From Anaeromassilibacillus sp001305115 (GTDB lineage: Bacteria; Bacillota; Clostridia; Oscillospirales; Acutalibacteraceae), in contig AP031437.1 in assembly GCA_042854365.1 (NCBI GenBank), positions 3,038,001 to 3,102,000 on the forward strand: a DNA stretch of 64,000 nucleotides, written 5' to 3'. The number at the start of each line of letters is the position of its first letter. Within the stretch, counting starts at the first letter, position 1. Below are positions 33,653-42,308 of the stretch, in pieces. The position numbers and the translations under genes are program-made. The notes below the pieces were generated by a model that was given only the letters and a program-made list of their open reading frames with translations, did no database searches and had not been told where the DNA came from.

Positions 33653-34531
33653 TTATACATTTCGCCCGTGGGCGGCGGTTCGTATACGGGCGCAAAATGT
33701 CGTCACCAACAGTGCTGCGTTGGCATTCTGGTTCTGTGCCTTCTGCGCGCCCTGAACATATTCCAAAAGACGCATCAACTGGCCGCGTGTCAATGCATGC
33801 GCCAACGCTTCGGCGTCCTCTGGTTGGTGCGAAAGACATGAAGTCCCGCCGGCGCGCAAAACACACGCATCGCGGAACAACAAAGCAAGCTGCTGCAAAA
33901 CACGGCGAAACCGCTCCTTATCTTTTATCAGCGGTGCAGTCAGCTCCAATAGCATGACTTCCCCCGAGGCCGGAATTGCCTGGGAAATCGCCGCAGTAAG
34001 CGCCAAGTCAGTATCGGACGGCTGTTCCTCCCCTTCCAAAGTGAAGATCTGCGCACGCGAACGCACCGTTGGCAGGAGCTTTACCGCTGAAGTCACGGTC
34101 AGAATAAACATTACCCGTTCCGGCGGCTCTTCAAACACTTTCAAAAGGGCATTCTGCGCCTGCTCCGACATCGCCTCCGCTCCTTCCAAAAGGAATACGC
34201 GAAGCGGCGCTTCATTGGGCTTAATATAGGCGTCGGAACGGATTTGCCGCACCGTGTCCACATGGAAAGAGCGCGCTGCTGTTCCACCGCCTGCAATGGT
34301 AATGTCCGGGTGGGCACCTGCCGCTGCCTTCATGCAGCCGGAACAGCGCCCACAGGGCCGTTCCCCTTCCCCCGTACACACCGCTGCTTTGGCGATCCAC
34401 CGCGCCAGTTCCGCCTTTCCAGAGCCTGCCGGGCCCTCCAAGATCATCGCATGCGGTAGGCGGGATTCCGCAAAAGCCCGCGAAAGGCTTTGCTTGACCC
34501 CCTCACTACAGCTAATTCCTTCAAAATTCAT
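33653..34531 (-). CDS. holB: DNA polymerase III delta' subunit
   Basis: 292 residues; clamp-loader AAA+ protein. Walker A-type LEGPAGSGKAELARWIA near 31-47, a zinc module CGRCSGC near 60, the sensor region LEGAEAMSEQAQNALLKVFE EPP, and TVRSRAQIF (SRC-like motif) are seen. It loads the beta clamp with DnaX and HolA. Start overlaps the darA stop (ATGA). Order darA-holB-ricT is conserved in Firmicutes. Confidence 0.94.
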   Translation of the reverse strand: MNFEGISCSEGVKQSLSRAFAESRLPHAMILEGPAGSGKAELARWIAKAAVCTGEGERPCGRCSGCMKAAAGAHPDITIAGGGTAARSFHVDTVRQIRSDAYIKPNEAPLRVFLLEGAEAMSEQAQNALLKVFEEPPERVMFILTVTSAVKLLPTVRSRAQIFTLEGEEQPSDTDLALTAAISQAIPASGEVMLLELTAPLIKDKERFRRVLQQLALLFRDACVLRAGGTSCLSHQPEDAEALAHALTRGQLMRLLEYVQGAQKAQNQNANAALLVTTFCARIRTAAHGRNV

Positions 34532-34851
34532 ACCTTTTCAAAGCGATCCACGTCGAGCACGAAGATGGTCGCGCCGCCGACTGTAACTTCAATCGGCACA
34601 GAGGTGTACAGCCCTGCATCCATCGTGGAGGTGCTGGGTACAATCTGTGTACGCCTGCTGCTCTGTTTCCGGATGATGTCGATGACCTTCTCGACTTGAT
34701 CGTCCTCCACACCGGAGATAAACGTCGTATTGCCAGCCATCAAAAAACCGCCTGTAGTCGCTAATTTTGTGACAGAGAATCCCTCCTGTGTCAACGCAGA
34801 AGAGACCATGCTGCTATCATCCTTACTCACAATTGCAAGTACCAGTTTCAT
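34528..34851 (-). CDS. darA: Cyclic-di-AMP receptor (PII-like)
   Basis: 107 residues. KLVLAIVSKDDSSMVSSALT, then GFSVTKLATTGGFLMAGNTT and SGVEDDQVEKVIDII match DarA/PstA; the TTGGFL...GN(T)T loop forms the cyclic-di-AMP pocket. PII-like trimeric fold; effectors downstream are not well defined. Start at 34851 has GGAGGG upstream. In many Firmicutes tmk lies just before it; here it does not. Confidence 0.94.
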   Translation of the reverse strand: MKLVLAIVSKDDSSMVSSALTQEGFSVTKLATTGGFLMAGNTTFISGVEDDQVEKVIDIIRKQSSRRTQIVPSTSTMDAGLYTSVPIEVTVGGATIFVLDVDRFEKV

Positions 34852-35036
34852 CGAAAATCCCTCCGTTGATTCTGGCCAACCCAAACGGGCGGCCCATGTG
34901 GCAAGGTTATTCCTAAAACTCTGCCGATATGTTCTCTTTGACCGCTTCTGAACCTTGCGGTTTCAAAATGCATGCCAATCGCCCACTGTGGGCAAGTGAA
35001 TCCTTTCTGTACCTAAGTATGCAGAAAGTTTCTTTC

Positions 35037-36389
35037 TTATTTTAGCACTTTTATGGATGAAAAGCCATAGGCGCGCAAAAAGTCCATCGCGTCTTTTGTA
35101 ATTTCCTCTCCCGGCATTACAACGGGCACCCCCGGTGGGCACGGACATGCCGGTTCTGCTGCAATCCTCCCAGCGCTTTCTTCCAGATAAATCCATTCGG
35201 ACGGGGCCAATACGGCCTCCCGAAGAGAAATCCGCGCAGGAGGGAGGGGCGGTATCCCGATCGTATGGGGAACAGGCTTCCTCTCCAGCCCCCTAGGAAG
35301 CGGAACCGCCTTCCTCGCCTCGCGGTCTGCCAACAGGCGAATCCCGATTTCCAACCGTTCAAAGTCCCGCTCCCTGTTAAATGGCGTAACAATCAACACA
35401 ACAAACTGGCTATCCGCATATTCCGGCTCACAGCCCGCATGCCGGAGGATCTCCGCCGCCTCCAGCCCGGACAATTCCACGGAGGAAGCGTCCAACGTAA
35501 TGCGCGTTGGGTCCCAGCGGCGCGGATCTTCCCACCAACCCATTCCAGGAACATGTAGCCCGGATTTCTCCGCCTGCTTTTTAAGTTCGCGGACACGGGC
35601 CTGTAAATGACAAAACTCCGCCCGGCCATGCTCTTCCAGCCATGCCCGGCACCAGTCCAATGAGGCCATGATCGGATAGGACGGGCTGGTCGAACCAAAC
35701 AGGGCCATTGCATTCTTTGCGTCACGAACAAATCGTTCGTCCGCAATGTTCAACCAGGCGCCGCCGGTCAAGACATTGAGCGTCTTGTGCGCCGAACAGG
35801 CGGTCATGGAGGCCCCCAGTGCAATTGGATGCAGGACGGGCTCCGTGAAGAAGAGGTGCGCGCCGTGGGCATTGTCCACGAGCAGGGGGATTCCCCGCTC
35901 CCGGCACGCCGCGGAAAGCGCGGGGATGTCTGTCAACTCCCCGTAATAATTGGGACTGGTCACGTAGACCGCCCGCGCATCGGGATGCAAGGCAGCCGCA
36001 TCCGCGAGTTCCTCTGGAAGAGCCCAGACGGGTTCCAGGCCCAACAGTGCCATGGCGTTCACCGCGGAGCGGTGCACCACACGCCCACACAGGATCTTCC
36101 CCCCGTTTGGCGCGGCCAGGCGCAGCATGGCCTGAATACAAAGGGAACACCCCCCTGCGGAGAACAACGTGCGCTTTGTACCAAAGAGCCGCGATGCAGC
36201 CTGCTCCGCGCGCAGAATGGGCCCTTCGGCCTCAAAAAGGCTGTCGGTATCCGGCAATTCTGTAAAATCGAGCGTTAAAAGGTCGTCCGGCAATGCAGCT
36301 GGATTGTTTTTATGTCCGGGTGTATGGAAGGCCGCGCGGTGCAGGGCGCGGTGTTCCATCAACGCGGTGTAAAGAGGTGTTTCAGACAT
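35037..36389 (-). CDS. PLP-dependent Orn/Lys/Arg decarboxylase-like protein (YaaO type)
   Basis: 450 residues, fold type I PLP enzyme. AAFHTPGHKNNPA near 20-32 is the group signature; the PLP lysine is in SAHKTLNVLTGGAWL near 220; DNAHGAHL holds the cofactor-binding Asp. The C-terminal PGEEITKDAMDFL is typical. Shorter than full arginine/lysine decarboxylases (no wing domain), as in YaaO. May decarboxylate arginine or lysine for polyamines. Located just upstream of darA, with a 185-nt gap where tmk is usual. Confidence 0.9.
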   Translation of the reverse strand: MSETPLYTALMEHRALHRAAFHTPGHKNNPAALPDDLLTLDFTELPDTDSLFEAEGPILRAEQAASRLFGTKRTLFSAGGCSLCIQAMLRLAAPNGGKILCGRVVHRSAVNAMALLGLEPVWALPEELADAAALHPDARAVYVTSPNYYGELTDIPALSAACRERGIPLLVDNAHGAHLFFTEPVLHPIALGASMTACSAHKTLNVLTGGAWLNIADERFVRDAKNAMALFGSTSPSYPIMASLDWCRAWLEEHGRAEFCHLQARVRELKKQAEKSGLHVPGMGWWEDPRRWDPTRITLDASSVELSGLEAAEILRHAGCEPEYADSQFVVLIVTPFNRERDFERLEIGIRLLADREARKAVPLPRGLERKPVPHTIGIPPLPPARISLREAVLAPSEWIYLEESAGRIAAEPACPCPPGVPVVMPGEEITKDAMDFLRAYGFSSIKVLK

Positions 36390-36696
36390 GGGATGGGTCC
36401 TTTCTTTGCGTATTGTTAAGAATTTTATGTATATTTGACAAATTATACAATATATTTTCTCTATAATTATTTTTAAATCATTTTAAAAAGTCGTCCACTT
36501 TGGGATTATCGAATCGTTATGAATTATTAGAAACTATTTTTATATTATTATAGTTTAGGATTTATAGGTTCATTTATATTTCTATGCCTTCAAACCTTAA
36601 AGGATAAATCAAAAGATTCATTTTAGGGAGGAGATTCCAATATACCATTTAACCTTATAACGCAACGATTTTGGAAAGCAAGGAAGGGAAATTTTT
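36390..36696. other. AT-rich region before locus C
   Basis: Strongly AT-rich. GGGAGGAG at about 36626-36633 is a good ribosome binding site but no start codon follows at the right distance, consistent with decay of the 5' end of the next gene. No other gene seen. Confidence 0.5.
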
Positions 36697-38240
36697 ATAA
36701 AAACACAAGTAAAGAAAAGAATCTTAGCTTGTATTCTGTGTATCGCCTGCATCGACTGTTTCACAGGACAGGCCGGCGCAGAACACGAATCTATCCAAGA
36801 ACCCTTGGAAACCACCTCTGAAAAAACAATTGACTCCCATGATGAAACAGATACGGGCCTCACCTTTTCAGCTGGCCAGGCCAACGAGATCCAGATTCCT
36901 GCATCCACCATGACGGAAGAAGAGCTTCCTGAAGATTTCGAAGAACCTCTTCCGGAAATCGAAGAAATGGGGATTGAGGTGTTGGAAGAAACCGTTCCGG
37001 AGACAGCCGCCCTTCTTTCGCAAAGGGCAACAGGAACCGATCTGGCTGTATCCAATCCACGCGCCACCAATCATACAGAGCCATTTCCCAACATGGTAGA
37101 TGTACCGATTGCGGTCACGATTCAAAATCTCGGTTCCACGACGATCTCCAGCTTTTCTTATGCGGTTTACTTAGATGCGCAAATTCTGACCACCAAAACC
37201 GTTCAGGTCACATTGGCGCCAAATACAACTGCTACTCTGAAATTAAACTTTAAGAACCGCATTGGCGGTACGCACACGTTGTTGGTAGACGCCTGGCTGC
37301 CCAGCGGTGTGACAGAGACCAACACCGCGAACAACACGGTCTCCAAAGATTTTCAATGGGCGGACGCCGTTTCCGTAAGGGCCTATGCCATTAACGGGCC
37401 CAGCAGCGTGGAACCCAGAGTCAACCACGAATATGAAGTGAGCGTCGCAAACCTGGGGAACTTGGATGCGGTGGATATTCCCGTCCGGTTCCTTTTAAAT
37501 GGAAAAGACCTTGGCGCAGCCGCGAGGGTCAGCATTCCCGCAAGAAAGGTTTTAAACTTCTCTGTGAAAGCAAAATTTCAAAATTCCGGACAAGCTTCTC
37601 TTGGTATGTCCGTGGACCCGCAGCATACGAGCGCCGACATCGATCCGGACGACAACGAGCTGTCAAGAACGTTCCAGGTGCTCTCCTTTTCCAATAGCTT
37701 TGGTGGAAAGTGGAAAAACGCAGACGGCATCTCCGTGCAAATCCTCGACAAAGTAAAAAGCCTGGTTGACAAAGAAGATTTCCGTCTCAGCATGGATGGG
37801 ATTGTCTCCCAGATTGAATCATGGAACGATGTTGCGGACGGCGTATCCTTTGGGGACATCGAGGTATCGGACACGGACGAGGACCTGGGGATGGACATTC
37901 GAATGACGTGCGGCTCTATCATTACTCCTGGAGGTTATCAAGCTCTAGGATATGCAATGACCATGGACGAAAACGGCCAAGTCTTAGAAGGCGACGATGA
38001 TAGCATGAATGGAAACTGGGAGATTCTATTGTACGTGCAACCGTTTCCTTAAACTCCAACGCCATTCTAAATTACAGCTCTGCAATCCAGGCCCAGACAA
38101 TTATCCACGAATTTGGTCATGCGCTTGGTCTAAAACATCCGTCTTGTACGGAGACAGCCGTCATGCAGCCAACTACAGCTACGGCCGCTTACGTCATCCT
38201 CGACCACGACATCGAGTCTCTTCAGGCGATCTATGAATAG
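36697..38240 (+). pseudogene. Broken CARDB/zinc-metalloprotease gene (locus C)
   Basis: Homologous along its length to the intact gene at 19295. A signal peptide (RILACILCIACIDCFTGQAG then A) is in frame, but the codon at the expected start is ATA (36697), nine nt after GGAAGG, and no ATG, GTG or TTG lies upstream in frame. Two CARDB domains and the FGGKWKNADGISVQILDKV segment follow. At about 38005-38020 a one-base loss shifts the frame; the protease part (GDSIVRATVSLNSNAILNYS, HEFGHALGLKHP) continues in another frame to a TAG at 38240. The zinc site itself is intact. Partner gene follows 13 nt later. Confidence 0.85.
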
Positions 38241-38253
38241 GAGGGGAATCAAC

Positions 38254-38874
38254 ATGATGAAAAAGCTTTTTATCTCCCTGTGTATGGCCGTTCTGTTGAC
38301 GGCAATGGTCGTAATTCCCAGCGTTCATGCTGAGGAAATGGATATCCAAAGCTTGCCGTTCCATTCGATCGAAGGTTTTATCGTAAACGAACCAGAAACC
38401 TTTGCGAGCCTTGTAGAGCGGTCTCCCTATATTGTAAAAGGCGTTCTATCGGATGCGAAAAATTACCTGCCCATTGAGGATGATCCGGAGTACGGATCAA
38501 CAACGGGATTTACGCACTCCACCCTCACCATCACGGAGTCCTTCAAAGGAGACTTAAAAGCGGGGGACACCATCCCCTTTATAGAAGGCTACTTTATCCA
38601 AGAGGATTCTCTTGGAAACCCGTCCGTTGTCTCCTATTTTGGGCACCAGCCCATTATACAAGGGCGGGAGTACATCCTTTTTATTTGTCCAGGAAATCAC
38701 GCAGCGGACGTTGGCCGACCATGGAGCGGAGCATTTTCTGAGACACATCCCTGGTGCGCCAGCTTTGCTGTCCCTGAAGACGGCGAACTCGTCCTCCCTG
38801 AACATCTGAGTGCCCATGGTGAAGAGCAGTATGCCGCATGGTATCAGTCCGCACTGGAGCGGTATGATGTTTAA
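38254..38874 (+). CDS. Secreted protein, protease-partner family (locus C)
   Basis: 206 residues. Signal peptide KKLFISLCMAVLLTAMVVIP SVHA, with no lipobox Cys, so it is probably released or held differently from the other three. Family core: YIVKGVLSDAKNYL, STLTITESFKGDLKAGDTIP, REYILFICPG. C-terminal part is diverged (lacks NEELNL). Starts 13 nt after the broken protease gene, with AGGAGGGG upstream. Intact despite loss of the adjacent protease. Confidence 0.85.
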   Translation: MMKKLFISLCMAVLLTAMVVIPSVHAEEMDIQSLPFHSIEGFIVNEPETFASLVERSPYIVKGVLSDAKNYLPIEDDPEYGSTTGFTHSTLTITESFKGDLKAGDTIPFIEGYFIQEDSLGNPSVVSYFGHQPIIQGREYILFICPGNHAADVGRPWSGAFSETHPWCASFAVPEDGELVLPEHLSAHGEEQYAAWYQSALERYDV

Positions 38875-38983
38875 AGGAAAGGCCATTCTTTCGAATAACT
38901 GGGAAGAGAACACATAAGAGGCTTTCTTTTAGGGCCACCAGGACTCGATCTGCAAAGGCAAAAACCATGATGGGGTTACACCT

Positions 38984-39541
38984 ATGAAGCTCAACAAAAC
39001 CGGATGTTTTGCACATCCTAAAATTCTTTTGGGGTTCGTTCTGTTGATCGTTGCGGCAATAGCCATCTTCCTAACGACCCGGCCGGAAGAGACCCCCTAC
39101 TCCTTCTTCTCGGACAGCTTTGGCCTGGCCTTGCCAGATCACACGGAGGTTCTGTTCGAGGAGGATACCTATGGCGCTATGGGCGACGGATACCGGCTTT
39201 ATGCCTTTTCGCTCCCACCCGGCGAACTGGACGCTTTCCTCTCCCAGGGCGCTATGGCGCGCTGGTCGCCCCTCCCGCTGCCGGAGGACGTTGCGCAGTC
39301 CTTGCGGCAACGGGTACAGGCCATCGGTTCGCTCCCCGGCAAAGAACTGGCAAGGAACATCTTTGGCGAGAACGGGAACCGGCAGGGCTTCTACTGCATC
39401 CTTTCCTCGTGGTATAAACAGCCTGGGGCCGTGCTGAACCATGCGCATTTTGACCAAGATATCCCCTTGTTTCAAAACATCGTCGTGGGGATGGTCGATT
39501 TGCAGGATAACGCCATCTATTATTATTCCTGGAATCAGTAA
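38984..39541 (+). CDS. Single-span membrane-anchored hypothetical protein
   Basis: 185 residues with one membrane helix near the N-terminus (ILLGFVLLIVAAIAIFLTT, about 14-32) and a soluble domain of about 150 residues (SFGLALPDHTEVLFEEDTYG, GYRLYAFSLP, GFYCILSSWYKQPG, NAIYYYSWNQ). No family recognised. The ribosome binding site is weak (GGGG 8-9 nt before ATG). Follows the locus C pair by 110 nt in the same direction; a link is not shown. Confidence 0.7.
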   Translation: MKLNKTGCFAHPKILLGFVLLIVAAIAIFLTTRPEETPYSFFSDSFGLALPDHTEVLFEEDTYGAMGDGYRLYAFSLPPGELDAFLSQGAMARWSPLPLPEDVAQSLRQRVQAIGSLPGKELARNIFGENGNRQGFYCILSSWYKQPGAVLNHAHFDQDIPLFQNIVVGMVDLQDNAIYYYSWNQ

Positions 39542-40713
39542 AAATAGGGCTATCCCCATTTCAAATGATTCATGAGGAAACAGCCGCGGCTTTCTAGCAA
39601 ATGCCGCCCGCCTTTCCGACAGTCTTTCGGAACTCCCGCCCCGCAATCCAAGTACAGACTACAAGAGTTGCATATCAAAAAAGCACATCTGGACAGCGCT
39701 TCCGGACGGTTTTCCCGCCAGGAGCGCTATTTTCATTATTAAATCCAACGCCCGGCCTAACAGAGAAAGGCGATAGCGCTTTCATGCAATCGCATTCCTG
39801 TCAACTGAAAAGCGGCCTATCCGCCCATATGACGGGCCGCTCCTTCTCTTTACATGGTCCGCCTGCTTTCACAGGATTTCCGCTTCCGGGCAAGAAAGCA
39901 AAATCCCCAGCCGTCTGCCCATATAGTCCTCGCCGTAGGCGCGTCCCGACCGGAGGTCCGCTCGCAATACGGAATGCCGTCCCTTCTTGCAAAACATCTG
40001 TTTTCTCCCATAGGACTTTCCCTTCCGAGCAGAAAGCAAAATTCCCAGCCGTCTGCCCATATAGCCCTCACCGTAGGTGCGTCCCGACCGGAGGTCCACT
40101 CGCAATACGGAATGCCGTCCCTTCTTGCAAAACATCTGTTTTCTCCCATAGGACTTCCCCTCCCGAGCAGAAAGCAAAATCCCCAGCCGTCTGCCCATAT
40201 AGACCTCACCGTAGGTGCGTCCCGACCGGAGGTCCGCTCGCAATACGGAATGCCGTCCCTTCTTGCAAAACATCTGTTTTCTCTCCACAGGACTTCCCCT
40301 CCCGAGCAGAAAGCAAAATCCCCAGCCGTCTGCCCATATAGCTCTCACCGTAGGTGCGCCCCGACCGGAGGTCCGCGAAAGACGCTGTGCGTCCGCATTC
40401 TGACCGGGGATCTGCGTCGAGACATGACGCAGCCCTTTTTTCAATATAAATGGGAATACGGGACGATGGACATTGTGCGTAAGAATTTATCACATGTGTC
40501 CCTTTTCGTCAAAATTCTTCGTTGTTAATGAACAAAAGAAAATTTTGAGCCAAAAACAACAACGCCTATTTTCGTTTGTACAACCGGCGGCCAACGGGGG
40601 TTACACCGCCGCCGTTCTGTTGTGGAACCTGTCCCGCTTTTTTCAATGTCCCATCGTCATAAAACTGCCGCCACATGCGGTAAAAACGTCAGACGTCCTC
40701 AGGAGGGGAATCC
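39542..40713. other. Gene-free region carrying tandem repeats
   Basis: A stem AGCGGCC/GGCCGCT (about 39811-39841) followed by CCTTCTCTTT may terminate the preceding gene. The 138-bp tandem array follows. Then, near 40585-40615, CGGCGG/CGCCGCCG can pair. The open frames across the array on both strands result from a repeat length divisible by three and lack start signals. Confidence 0.6.
39880..40375. repeat. 138-bp tandem repeat, about 3.6 copies
   Basis: The landmark GCAAAAT(C/T)CCCAGCC recurs at about 39898, 40036, 40174 and 40313, giving a 138-139 bp period. Each unit contains GTCTGCCCATATAG, CGTAGG(T/C)GCG, CCGACCGGAGGTCC and CAAAACATCTGTTTTCTC. Units are over 90% alike by eye. Non-coding as judged by lack of ribosome binding sites. 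Confidence 0.9.
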
Positions 40714-41043
40714 ATGAATCCATTCGGAATCTTTGTTTGCATTTTATGGGGAACCGTCGCCCTTTTCAGCGTCCTCTCGTTTGTCATGGTTGTACATAAC
40801 AACCGCCGGAACCTCAAACGCGCACAGGCTGTGGTCATCGAAAAAAACACCGCCCCCTCCGGCCTCACCCATACAGCGCGCGCCTCGGATGTAAAAACGG
40901 ACTATATCATCCTGTTCTCCATCGGCGGGGAAACCCGTTCCCTGTTTGCCGGGCAAGCGCTCTATACGGATTTACAGGTGGGTGACCAGGGTACTCTTTC
41001 CTACCGGGACGGCCGGGTGGTCGGATTCACGCGCGCGGCGTAA
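40714..41043 (+). CDS. DUF2500-like membrane protein
   Basis: 109 residues. One N-terminal membrane helix (FGIFVCILWGTVALFSVLSF, about 4-26), then a small beta domain with TDYIILFSIGGETRSLF, LYTDLQVGDQGTLSYRDGRV and a final VGFTR, the pattern of DUF2500 proteins. AGGAGGGG lies 6 nt before the ATG. Function unknown. Single gene. Confidence 0.85.
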   Translation: MNPFGIFVCILWGTVALFSVLSFVMVVHNNRRNLKRAQAVVIEKNTAPSGLTHTARASDVKTDYIILFSIGGETRSLFAGQALYTDLQVGDQGTLSYRDGRVVGFTRAA

Positions 41044-41270
41044 GCGGGCGCCCGCATAGAGCGCAACCGACTCTTTTCCTCGCATCGTATATACCCTGGA
41101 AGATTTCCCGAAGAAACCATTTTTTCTTGTTCGCCGTCTACGAAACAGGCCCACAGGTTTCCCAAGAGCTTCTAAATAGGAGTCAGAATTCTTATTGAGC
41201 GGTCGAGATCTCATTTCCTGTATTTGCGAAAGCAGAGACAGCGCTTTGGTCCGCCGCCTCTATTTGATTC

Positions 41271-42197
41271 TTACCGGTTGATCGAGCGCGCCATGCGGCG
41301 GTAAGTGTGGCGAATTCCCTTGATTGCAGAGGAATAGGCCATGATATTCTCCGGCAGCGCCATGCCGATATAGCCCGCGTCGCCCAGATGATGCATATCG
41401 GTGCCGGTCATCTTGCACATGAGGGCAATCTGCCGGATGGTCTGCTGGTCCGCGCCCTCCTGGGACGTCCCCACCGCGGTGAGCGTCAACAAGCCCAGGG
41501 AATGCGCATAGCTGACAAGCTCTCGGATATATTCCATGGTCACGCCCGGCACAGTCCCCGGCGCGGGCAGAAGGATCACATCGGCGCCCGCGTCGGCGAA
41601 TTCGGAAATATCTTCGCGGGTGATGATCCCGCGCCCCGCTTCAGACAGGATGCCCGATGCGTGCATCTTGCCCGCAACCAGAATTACCTTGTCCCCCAGT
41701 TCCGGCGCAATGGCTGCAAGGGATTCTGTGATCGCTTTGTTTTGGACACCGATCCCCGGATTCCCCGTCAAGACGAGCATATCCGCCCCCATGGCGGCAG
41801 CCGTCTTCGCATTTTGCAGGCTGGCTTTGCGGCCGTTTGTCAAACTCCAGATGTCCTCATCCGAGCCCGCCGAAAAGGACTGTTCCGCCGGTTCCAAGTT
41901 GACCGCAACCAAGCGGCCCGTCAAACGCTTGATTTCCCGGATGGTATCCTTCGGTTCAACCTTCGGGAGACCCCAAATTTGGGGCTCGATCACATCGAAC
42001 ATGTTCAGAATGACCACGTCCGCACCCATGGCACAGACGAACTCCGCGTTGGTGATGTTTCCCAACATGGGCTGTACTGCGCCGATTGTTTCACACGCCA
42101 GTATGCGGCCCTCGCTCATGGCAATCGACTTTAAAATCTGGTCTTTATTCATGGTCTCCAGATCGGTGGTATTACAATCCAAAAGCCGTTTTAACAT
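41271..42197 (-). CDS. TIM-barrel protein (DUF7916/PEP-mutase-like), function unknown
   Basis: 308 residues. Repeated beta-alpha units are visible: RILACETIGAVQP, CAMGADVVILNMFD, GRLVAVNLEP, MGADMLVLTGNPG, KVILVAGKMHASG, ADAGADVILLPAPGTVPG and LLTLTAVGTSQEGA. This is a complete TIM barrel with a phosphate-binding-like GTVPG and GNPG. I recall related proteins being annotated as phosphonomutase-like or DUF7916, but the reaction is not established. GGAGG lies 8 nt before the start. It follows the phosphoglucomutase gene with an inter-gene hairpin. Confidence 0.75.
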   Translation of the reverse strand: MLKRLLDCNTTDLETMNKDQILKSIAMSEGRILACETIGAVQPMLGNITNAEFVCAMGADVVILNMFDVIEPQIWGLPKVEPKDTIREIKRLTGRLVAVNLEPAEQSFSAGSDEDIWSLTNGRKASLQNAKTAAAMGADMLVLTGNPGIGVQNKAITESLAAIAPELGDKVILVAGKMHASGILSEAGRGIITREDISEFADAGADVILLPAPGTVPGVTMEYIRELVSYAHSLGLLTLTAVGTSQEGADQQTIRQIALMCKMTGTDMHHLGDAGYIGMALPENIMAYSSAIKGIRHTYRRMARSINR

Positions 42198-42217
42198 GCT
42201 TAATTCCTCCTAACAAC

Positions 42218-42250
42218 AGGAGGCGGATGTCCCCATCCGCCTCCTTCTTT
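42218..42250. terminator. Perfect GC-rich hairpin between pgm and TIM-barrel gene
   Basis: AGGAGGCGGATG pairs with CATCCGCCTCCT around a 4-nt loop and is followed on the plus strand by TCTTTTA. On the minus strand there is no T-run; there it would separate the phosphoglucomutase and TIM-barrel genes, and its AGGAGG lies 20 nt from the true ribosome binding site. Confidence 0.5.
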
Positions 42251-42308
42251 TATATTCTTTATCTGTTCCGCTTTTACAATCGAGTGGCAAATCCTAGAAC
42301 ATCCGAGA

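Noticed and set aside
39601..40528. Proteins encoded by the 138-bp array, or a CRISPR array
   Set aside because: Open frames exist on both strands only because the unit is divisible by three; units are adjacent without unique spacers, so it is not CRISPR.
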